Source: Clostridia bacterium (GTDB taxonomy: Bacteria > Bacillota > Clostridia > SK-Y3 > JACMMQ01). From it: a stretch of DNA of 5,927 nucleotides. The position numbers and the translations under genes were made by a program. Of this stretch, positions 1 through 5,026 are shown piece after piece. Location: contig JACMMQ010000284.1 of assembly GCA_014378955.1 (NCBI GenBank), positions 1-5,927 on the forward strand, read 5' to 3'. The notes beneath the pieces are model-generated. The model was not told where the DNA came from. It searched no databases and worked only from the letters and a program-made list of their open reading frames with translations. The stretch's first letter is position 1. Every line of letters starts with the position of its first letter.

Positions 1-933
1 AAGTTTAAAAGCACAGGCTATTTTCTCATTAAACAAGAGGTCAATAGTGAAAGTGAAATCAATGCGCTCATAGACAGTGGCAAAATTAAAACCGCACTCA
101 TTATCCCCACGCATTTTGCACGTGATATCAAGTCAAATAAAAGTCCGACGCCGCAGCTCATTATTGATGGCTCTGACCCAACGGTTGCACGCACGGCGTT
201 GTCTAGCGGCATGTCCATTTCGGGGAATTATTCCCTTGATTTAAGGCAACAATTTTTAAGCGACAAGGGCATGGGTGAGCTTCGTGCGCCGGGCGTTTCG
301 CTCAATACAAAGGTGCGGTACAACCCCAATATGGAAAGTAACCGTTTTACAGTGCCAGGGCTTGTGGGGTTGATTATGCAAAATATTACCATCATGCTCA
401 CGGCATTTGCTTTGGTACGTGAAAAAGAACGTGGGACAATTGAACAGCTTATTGTTACCCCGATTAAGTCTATTGAGTTAATTTTGGGTAAAATGATTCC
501 CTATATCGCCATTGGATACGCAGGGTTTTTATTCTCGCTGTTTCTCTGTCGATTTTGGTTTGGCGTGCCGATATTAGGCAGCTTGCCATTGCTTTTATTG
601 TTGGGGGGTCTGTTTGTGATATGCGCACTGGCAATCGGCATGTTAATTTCTACCATTGCGCAAAACCAAACACAAGCGATGCAAGTAACGCTTTTGGTGC
701 TATTGCCAAGCATTTTACTGTCAGGCTTTATATTTCCGATTGAAGCGATGCCTGTGTGGATTCAACCGTTGTCCCTGTTTATTCCACTCACGTATTTCTT
801 AACCATTGTGCGTGGCATTATCTTAAAAGGCGTTGGCATGGAATATTTATGGACACAAACGCTCATGCTCTTTTTGTTTATGGTTGCCATTTTAAGCTTG
901 GCGGTTAAACGATTTAAAAAGAGCTTGGATTAA
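1..933 (+). CDS. ABC-2 type transporter permease, 5'-truncated by the window edge
   Basis: The frame is open from base 1 to TAA at 931-933 (310 residues visible); the true start and first membrane helix lie upstream. The product is the membrane subunit of an ABC exporter of the YhhJ/YbhR/YbhS group (ABC2_membrane_3 type), which works with a separate ATPase subunit in drug or small-molecule efflux. Residues 1-117 of the visible part form the hydrophilic external domain expected between TM1 and TM2. Hydrophobic helices follow at about 118-139, 163-186, 192-219, 226-247 and 282-302. The cytoplasmic loop after the first of these carries REKERGTIEQLIVTP (140-154), the family hallmark that contacts the ATPase. 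The segment LSGFIFPIEAMP (240-251) is also typical. An ATG at 211 and a TTG at 199 are internal, because the upstream codons read as good family sequence. The substrate is unknown. The ATPase gene is probably upstream, outside the window. Family assignment is sure; function within the family is not. Confidence 0.93.
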   Translation, partial: KFKSTGYFLIKQEVNSESEINALIDSGKIKTALIIPTHFARDIKSNKSPTPQLIIDGSDPTVARTALSSGMSISGNYSLDLRQQFLSDKGMGELRAPGVSLNTKVRYNPNMESNRFTVPGLVGLIMQNITIMLTAFALVREKERGTIEQLIVTPIKSIELILGKMIPYIAIGYAGFLFSLFLCRFWFGVPILGSLPLLLLLGGLFVICALAIGMLISTIAQNQTQAMQVTLLVLLPSILLSGFIFPIEAMPVWIQPLSLFIPLTYFLTIVRGIILKGVGMEYLWTQTLMLFLFMVAILSLAVKRFKKSLD

Positions 934-940
934 AGGTTTT

Positions 941-1085
941 TGCGGACAACGCCAATGGACGCTGTCCCTTGACCCTGCAATTTTTTGAAAAAAATTGATT
1001 AAAACTTTGATTATCCCAATTAAAGTTTTTGTCCCCTTTTTTCAAAAAGGGGCGGGTGTGGGCAGCACCCACGTTTTTATTTTTC
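941..1085. repeat. Multi-hairpin intergenic repeat-like element
   Basis: This stretch between the permease and the next operon is almost entirely inverted repeats. GGACA (944-948) can pair with TGTCC (963-967), and GGAC/GTCC (957-960/964-967) nests inside. CAATTTTTT (978-986) pairs perfectly with AAAAAATTG (989-997). The 12-base arms 1001-1012 and 1018-1029 pair around a 5-base loop with one G-T pair. CCCCTTTTT (1033-1041) pairs with AAAAAGGGG (1044-1052). GTGGG (1058-1062) pairs with CCCAC (1068-1072). The GGACGCTGTCC and GTGGGCAGCACCCAC cores resemble short dispersed intergenic repeats that I associate from memory with clostridial genomes; their chance translations turn up as spurious hypothetical proteins. 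That it is a dispersed repeat is inferred, since only one copy is present here. The hairpins themselves are seen directly. The last one doubles as a terminator. Confidence 0.6.
1058..1084 (+). terminator. Probable Rho-independent terminator downstream of the permease
   Basis: GTGGG (1058-1062) pairs with CCCAC (1068-1072) around the 5-base loop CAGCA, and G1073 plus TTTTTATTTTT (1074-1084) follow. The stem is short, with one outer T-G pair possible, but the T-run is good and the position 125 bases after the permease stop is sensible. A second GC-capped stem (1033-1052) lies just upstream and could help. It points along the + strand, so it would insulate the next operon from permease transcription. 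Confidence 0.55.
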
Positions 1086-1119
1086 AATCCATACATTTGT
1101 AAGCAGGAAATTGGGTATA

Positions 1120-1128
1120 TTTGTCGAA
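1120..1128 (+). promoter_or_regulatory. Candidate Spo0A box upstream of the three-gene operon
   Basis: TTTGTCGAA contains a perfect TGTCGAA (1122-1128), the core bound by the sporulation master regulator Spo0A in Bacilli and Clostridia. It lies 41 bases before the first start codon of the operon, within the non-coding leader. TTGTCG (1121-1126) could act as a -35-like element, with TATATT (1149-1154) exactly 22 bases further on. That long spacing is known from the Spo0A-activated spoIIG promoter of Bacillus subtilis. Against that reading, transcription from it would begin near 1161 and leave out the GAGG ribosome site at 1157-1160. TAGAAT (1131-1136) is another possible -10, without a good -35. 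A 7-base match can occur by chance, so this is a candidate only. Confidence 0.35.
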
Positions 1129-1154
1129 TATAGAATAGTTAAAGAAACTATATT
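1127..1154. promoter_or_regulatory. Overlapping inverted repeats in the operon leader
   Basis: AATATAG (1127-1133) is the exact reverse complement of CTATATT (1148-1154). Inside it ATAGTT (1135-1140) is the reverse complement of AACTAT (1146-1151), with a 5-base centre AAAGA. The two pairings share bases and are mutually exclusive as RNA hairpins. They could be an operator for a dimeric repressor, or a weak leader structure just before the GAGG ribosome site (1157-1160). All arms are AT-only or nearly so, so chance is a fair explanation. Confidence 0.3.
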
Positions 1155-1168
1155 TTGAGGTGCTTAGA

Positions 1169-1384
1169 ATGAACTATTTGCAAAAAGTGGTAGCGCTATT
1201 AAAGTCAAAGCAAATGGATGAAAATATAAAACGAGAGACCGCAAAATATTACCAGTCGTATATTTTGAGGAATTTTTTTCATGAAAATGGGCTCAAGCTC
1301 TCGCTTAAAAGCACAATTGTGTTGCCACCCAATGCATTAGAAAAACCGCTAGCATTGGAGGTGGAACACGATGTCGAGCAATAA
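1169..1384 (+). CDS. Small protein of unknown function, first gene of the operon
   Basis: This 71-residue protein, which I do not recognise, starts at ATG 1169 with GAGG (1157-1160) eight bases upstream. A GTG at 1160 in the same frame overlaps that ribosome site and is a poor start. Residues 1-35 are basic and predicted helical (MNYLQKVVALLKSKQ then KRETAKYYQSYILRNFF). Residues 40-67 look like beta structure or extended chain, with STIVLPPNALEKPLALEVE. It has no signal peptide, membrane helix, cysteine or recognisable motif. Its last 14 bases overlap the start of the 810-aa gene in another frame, so translation of the two is probably coupled and the products probably act together. A small partner or adaptor of the helicase-like protein is a guess from position only. 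That it is a real gene rests on the ribosome site, the coupling and its place behind the leader. Confidence 0.72.
   Translation: MNYLQKVVALLKSKQMDENIKRETAKYYQSYILRNFFHENGLKLSLKSTIVLPPNALEKPLALEVEHDVEQ
1357..1364 (+). promoter_or_regulatory. Strong ribosome binding site for the 810-aa gene, inside the upstream gene
   Basis: GGAGGTGG lies nine bases (counted from GGAGG) before ATG 1371, within the last codons of the 71-aa gene. It fixes the start at 1371 and shows that the overlap is deliberate: ribosomes finishing the small gene at 1384 pass directly over the new start. Confidence 0.85.
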
Positions 1385-3803
1385 AATTATCATTTGGAAC
1401 AGCGAACAGATAATTGCGATTGATTTCCCCTTTCCTTTTTGGTACAATCAAAAAAATGAAGCAGAGCTTTTTGATGGCAACAAAGCGCACGTTACTGAAA
1501 GCTTTGTGAAATTTTTTGTGTATTTGCAAAACAGTGCAATGTACGTCATCGTGGAGCAAAACAAATGGGAAATTGCAGAGGGTCGAGACTTGACCGTGTA
1601 TGTTTCGCCGTTCAATTTGAGTGCAAAAATGCCGTCCTATATCATGAAGGGCAGTGTGCGAGAAAATCATTTTTTAATTGAAACACTCAAGCGCATTGAT
1701 GAGCATGACAAAAAGCGTCTATTTTTTGCCAAGGCGTTTCGGCTGGATTTTCAAAAAGGCATCGTGTCTGAAAAAAATCGTGAAGCGTCTTATAGCCATT
1801 ATCTGATGCTTTTTAAGCAAGCCTTGAATGAAAAGGGGCAAGCGCTTATCAAGGAAGAAAGCGGTATAGATAGCAGTTTAAACAGCTTAGAGATAATGGT
1901 ACGCTTTGTGGACACCCTCAAAATGACACATACTTTCTTAAAATTAGAGGGCGAATATCTAGCGCAAGACTTAAATACAATGGGGGCAATCCCGTATACA
2001 GAAAAACGACCTACCGCTATTGCTTCCAATGTGTTGAGGGTGCAAGTTGATTTTTCACAATTCGGTAAGGCATTGCATTTAAAGCAACAATTGGCATTTC
2101 AAGGCACACGACCGATATTGGCAGAGGTACGAAATGTATTGCCTGAGGAAAATATTTTGGTGGTCACGATTATAGGAAAATTTTCATACGATGCATTGCC
2201 AGAAAACGGGACTTTCCAGCCGATGCTACAAGCAATGGTACAAAAAATGCGTGAGGATGCACTACTTTCACTACTGGATGGCAGTAGCCCCAATCGCTTT
2301 TTGGCACGTTTAATTGGAGGCTTTCATGTAAAAGCGATGCCTACCACCTTTGCGCCTTATCAGCATACGAAATTAACGCCAAAGCAATTATTGGCGGTGC
2401 AAAAGGGCATTGCGTGCCAAGACCTGTTACTGGTCACAGATGTAAGTGGCACACAAAAAGCTGCAGTCATGTCGGCTTGGGTCAAGTATTTTGCTGAAAA
2501 TCTAAAACAGCGGGTATTGCTTTGTGCAAAAACAGATGGGGCAGTGGATCGCGTTTTAGACCGTGTCATGCGCATTGAAGGGGTCACAGAGGTCATGCGT
2601 ATCGGGCAAGCACATCGTGTACAAGACAGTGTGCGTCCCTATCTGATGTCCAATCAATTAAAGGTATATCAACGCAAAATCGTGAAGAATTTTGAAGTGA
2701 AAAAAGATACGATGGAAAACACAGTGGCATTTCTAAACTTGCTCAAGCAATTTTTAGAGCGTATGCTCATTTATCAAGAAAGAGGCCCTAAAATAGCGGC
2801 GCTATACGCAAGTTTTATAGCAAACATTGTTGAAAAGGAATTACCCACGCTGCATGCTCATCATAGACGGCATGAAGAAATATTGCTAAAATTTCAAGAG
2901 GTTGCATATAAACTACAAGCGATGGAAGCCAAGCTCAAAGAAGAGAAGAGCATTGACAAAAAGGGCATCAAGCGGTTGTTTAATTTTGTCAACCATTCGA
3001 TGCAACAGCAATCAGCAACCAAATATCAAGCGTTGTATGAACAAGCGCAGGTGCTAAAATCACAAGAGCATGAAGTGGTCGAAGCGTATCAGCAAGCGAT
3101 GGATGCACTGATGGAAAATCATTTATGTACGGACAAAAACATAGACGGTCTATCACAGTACGTATGGATGAAGCACGAAGAAGCACAGCTTATAAGCATG
3201 TCTGATAAAGTAAATACCTTACGGCGCAAGTCACTTGCATTATTTTCATGTATTGCATTGCCACAGGCATATAGCCAAAAGCAGTATGAAGAGGTACTTG
3301 CATTGGTGAATAAAGAGCTTCCGCGTTTTGCACAGGTCGAACGCATTCGTAACGCATGGGGTGAGCAAATGAAACAGGACGGTGCGCAAAACTTTGTGAA
3401 GTCGATCAAGCAATCCATCCGTGTGGTCGGCTTGACGATGGATGAATTTTCGATGAATACATGGGCAGACGATTTGGACTTTGACGTCGTGATTATTGAT
3501 GACGCTGGTGAATTTAGGCTGCATGAATTGCTTGCACCACTCGCAAAAGGTAAAAAGGCAATACTCGTTAGTGATGGCAAAGCCAAGCCGTCGGACATTG
3601 ACCAACCGATATTAGAAAAATGGCGAGCGGCTGACCTAGAACATGACACGTTACCCCCTCACATTGCATTAAGCTTTTTTGACTACTTGATGAATGGTAA
3701 AATCTGTACACAACGCACCTTGGGTGGTGAAGACGAATACACGATTGAGCATTGCGAGCTTTTGTTACCAGAAAGTAACAAGGTGCAATTGGGAGAGGTA
3801 TAA
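1371..3803 (+). CDS. Degenerate UPF1/DNA2-type superfamily 1 helicase-like protein, probably catalytically inactive
   Basis: An 810-residue protein. Residues 1-330 are a poorly conserved N-terminal region; MREDALLSLLDGSSPN (293-308) matches the segment that usually precedes the helicase core. A Q-motif-like LTPKQLLAVQ (335-344) is followed by the Walker A position at 357-365, reading DVSGTQKAA where active relatives have GPPGTGKTT; only G360, T361 and K363 remain. Motif Ia survives well (RVLLCAKTDGAVDRVLDRV, 381-399). A charged, probably coiled-coil insertion spans about 495-580, as in the stalk of this family. VVGLTM (685-690) and the Walker B strand DVVIIDDAG (705-713, for DEAS) follow, so the catalytic Glu is Asp711. 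Motif III reads ILVSDGKAKP (731-740) for LVGDxxQLP. The protein ends 70 residues later, without the second RecA domain and its motifs IV-VI. Known of the family: those lost residues bind and hydrolyse ATP. Inferred: a retained pseudo-helicase acting as a nucleic-acid or protein scaffold. The long intact frame argues against simple decay. Confidence 0.85.
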   Translation: MSSNKIIIWNSEQIIAIDFPFPFWYNQKNEAELFDGNKAHVTESFVKFFVYLQNSAMYVIVEQNKWEIAEGRDLTVYVSPFNLSAKMPSYIMKGSVRENHFLIETLKRIDEHDKKRLFFAKAFRLDFQKGIVSEKNREASYSHYLMLFKQALNEKGQALIKEESGIDSSLNSLEIMVRFVDTLKMTHTFLKLEGEYLAQDLNTMGAIPYTEKRPTAIASNVLRVQVDFSQFGKALHLKQQLAFQGTRPILAEVRNVLPEENILVVTIIGKFSYDALPENGTFQPMLQAMVQKMREDALLSLLDGSSPNRFLARLIGGFHVKAMPTTFAPYQHTKLTPKQLLAVQKGIACQDLLLVTDVSGTQKAAVMSAWVKYFAENLKQRVLLCAKTDGAVDRVLDRVMRIEGVTEVMRIGQAHRVQDSVRPYLMSNQLKVYQRKIVKNFEVKKDTMENTVAFLNLLKQFLERMLIYQERGPKIAALYASFIANIVEKELPTLHAHHRRHEEILLKFQEVAYKLQAMEAKLKEEKSIDKKGIKRLFNFVNHSMQQQSATKYQALYEQAQVLKSQEHEVVEAYQQAMDALMENHLCTDKNIDGLSQYVWMKHEEAQLISMSDKVNTLRRKSLALFSCIALPQAYSQKQYEEVLALVNKELPRFAQVERIRNAWGEQMKQDGAQNFVKSIKQSIRVVGLTMDEFSMNTWADDLDFDVVIIDDAGEFRLHELLAPLAKGKKAILVSDGKAKPSDIDQPILEKWRAADLEHDTLPPHIALSFFDYLMNGKICTQRTLGGEDEYTIEHCELLLPESNKVQLGEV

Positions 3804-3817
3804 GGGGTGAGAGGGTT

Positions 3818-4930
3818 ATGATAAAAAGCTATATGGGCAAAGCAAATAGCTTGGTAAAAATTTTGAAGGAAAAGTTTCCGCTTGAATTTGATCGCATTTT
3901 AAATATACAAGTGGTGTATTACCCCATTGCCATCATTGAAGCGACACTCAAGCAAACGTATACAGAGCCTTTTGAGGGCTTAGAATACGTGATAGAACGC
4001 TTGATTGCGACCGATGTGACACGTGTCGTTGATTTAGAGGTGCTCAGTGGCTTGGGTTCAGAGCAAATGCTTGACCAAATCAACCGCTTGGTTGCACTTG
4101 GACATGTGACGATTTTAGAAAATCAGACGCTTGCGCTCACCCCCCTTGGCGTTTCATCGCTCAATGATGGACAAAAATACGCCGCCGTACGCAATGAGGA
4201 CAATCGTTTGTTTTATTTTGATGCAATGACGGGTGCCCCTTTTAAGGATACATGGCATAAAAGCAAACTGGTCGAAATTAAGCGTGAGGACAGAACGGTG
4301 GTGTTATCCCCACGTGTAGAATTCATTGAACAGGCGGCGTTTCAGGAGGGGTTAATCGAGCGTGCGTTAAAGCTTGAAAAGGTGAACATTACACTTGATA
4401 GCATAGAGGATGTTCGCAGTCGAGGACTCAAGTTTTTACCTGTGTATGCGGTTTTACAATATGAAAACCGCTCGGATTTGAAGCCTCAAGCCACCTGTAC
4501 CATCGTACAGCACGATGGTACAATCATGCTCAAGGAATATGATGCACTCGAGGCATTTGACCGATTTCGCAAAACTAGACCGCAACGCACGGTCAATGAA
4601 ACCGCAAGGGCATTCAAGGAACGTGAGGATCGCTATGAAGCATTGCCAAACAATGCCGCCCTGTTTGACGCACTCAAGGAGCAGCTACAATTAGACGTGG
4701 AAAAAGAACAGGTGAAAATAGCGGAGCACTTTATTCGGGTGCGTTTAACGGCATTGACACAAGCACAGGAGGAGATACTGGCTCCTTATTTAGTGGAAAA
4801 CGAAAACGACTTCACAAAGCTGTATTGGGATATGAGTAGCGTGGACATTTATAGCATTCGCTTGGTGAGTGATGAAATGATTATCAATGTGAAAAATGGG
4901 TTTGGCATACAATTTTTGAGAGAGTTTTAA
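3818..4930 (+). CDS. Unknown protein with a probable winged-helix domain, third gene of the operon
   Basis: A 370-residue soluble protein I do not recognise. ATG 3818 is preceded by AGGGGTGA (3803-3810) seven bases away, only 14 bases after the previous stop, so it is cotranscribed with the helicase-like gene. Residues 22-60 are helical with YYPIAIIEATLK. Residues 61-112 fit a winged helix: helices around TRVVDLEVLSGLG and SEQMLDQINRLVALGHV, then a wing ending ILENQTLALTPLG, the pattern seen in MarR-like and related DNA-binding domains. Residues 120-250 look like mixed beta strands, and FYFDAMTGAPF (132-142) recalls no family to me. Residues 243-330 are charged and helical. The end (335-370) is beta-rich. 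No catalytic motif, zinc cluster or membrane segment is visible. It may be the DNA-binding partner of the degenerate helicase or an autoregulator of the operon; neither is shown. The stop codon lies inside the terminator loop. Confidence 0.85.
   Translation: MIKSYMGKANSLVKILKEKFPLEFDRILNIQVVYYPIAIIEATLKQTYTEPFEGLEYVIERLIATDVTRVVDLEVLSGLGSEQMLDQINRLVALGHVTILENQTLALTPLGVSSLNDGQKYAAVRNEDNRLFYFDAMTGAPFKDTWHKSKLVEIKREDRTVVLSPRVEFIEQAAFQEGLIERALKLEKVNITLDSIEDVRSRGLKFLPVYAVLQYENRSDLKPQATCTIVQHDGTIMLKEYDALEAFDRFRKTRPQRTVNETARAFKEREDRYEALPNNAALFDALKEQLQLDVEKEQVKIAEHFIRVRLTALTQAQEEILAPYLVENENDFTKLYWDMSSVDIYSIRLVSDEMIINVKNGFGIQFLREF
4448..4522 (+). other. Cluster of perfect hairpins inside the 370-aa gene
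   Basis: GCGGTTTT (4448-4455) pairs perfectly with AAAACCGC (4464-4471) around 8 bases. TTGA/TCAA (4478-4481/4486-4489) forms a small stem. TGTACCATCGT (4496-4506) pairs perfectly over 11 bases with ACGATGGTACA (4512-4522) around the loop ACAGC. No T-run follows, so it is not a terminator. It encodes residues 211-235 of the gene without disturbing the frame. It could be an mRNA stability or processing element, a protein-binding palindrome, or chance. Confidence 0.4.
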
Positions 4931-4946
4931 TTCTCTCTCTTTTTTT
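4918..4946 (+). terminator. Rho-independent terminator at the end of the three-gene operon
   Basis: GAGAGAG (4918-4924) pairs perfectly with CTCTCTC (4933-4939) around an 8-base loop, and seven T (4940-4946) follow at once. The loop contains the TAA stop codon (4928-4930) of the 370-aa gene. The stem has only 3 or 4 G-C pairs, so it may leak, but the layout is classic and it separates the operon from nadA. Confidence 0.72.
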
Positions 4947-4957
4947 ATGCAAAATGG

Positions 4958-4986
4958 TTGATATTTTAGCGAAAAAATAGTAATAT
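4958..4986 (+). promoter_or_regulatory. Sigma-A type promoter for nadA
   Basis: TTGATA (4958-4963) and TAATAT (4981-4986) are separated by exactly 17 bases, close to the consensus TTGACA-17-TATAAT. Transcription would start near 4993, giving a leader of about 34 bases to the nadA start. It lies directly after the upstream terminator, so nadA is an independent unit. No convincing NiaR or other NAD-repressor palindrome is visible in or next to it. Confidence 0.75.
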
Positions 4987-5011
4987 TAAGGGTAACATCA
5001 AAGACATCATT

Positions 5012-5018
5012 AAGGAAG
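5012..5018 (+). promoter_or_regulatory. Ribosome binding site selecting a TTG start for nadA
   Basis: AAGGAAG ends eight bases before TTG 5027, the proper distance. The in-frame GTG at 5018 overlaps this site and so is unlikely as a start. No ATG occurs in frame between the upstream stop (TAG 4967) and the conserved ERDAVILAHYYQ segment, so a non-ATG start is required. Confidence 0.7.
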
Positions 5019-5026
5019 TGGCAATT

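Noticed and set aside
199..933. Permease starting at TTG 199 or ATG 211
   Set aside because: The same frame is open to base 1 and reads as the external domain of ABC-2 permeases, so these are internal codons of a gene cut by the edge.
914..1096. Minus-strand open frame of 60 codons in the intergenic hairpin block
   Set aside because: It is the translation of the repeat element; such peptides are typical spurious products of hairpin repeats.
1305..1670. Minus-strand open frame of 121 codons across the start of the 810-aa gene
   Set aside because: It lies opposite two supported coding starts and the translation has no recognisable domain.
2439..2465. Calling the 810-aa protein an active helicase or ATPase
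   Set aside because: The Walker A position reads DVSGTQKAA, with the glycines and the Thr/Ser gone, Walker B has DD for DE and domain 2A is missing.
3119..3649. Minus-strand open frame of 176 codons, with another of 119 codons overlapping it
   Set aside because: Both lie opposite the conserved motif II/III region of the helicase-like gene; the translations are Ser/Cys-rich without any family pattern and have no good ribosome site. Shadows.
3700..3830. A frameshift splitting a full-length helicase into the 810-aa and 370-aa genes
   Set aside because: The 370-aa protein shows no motifs IV-VI, has its own ribosome site and reads as a different protein.
4987..5026. A NiaR/NrtR operator or an NAD-related riboswitch before nadA
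   Set aside because: The leader is only about 34 bases long, with no clear palindrome or conserved riboswitch core.
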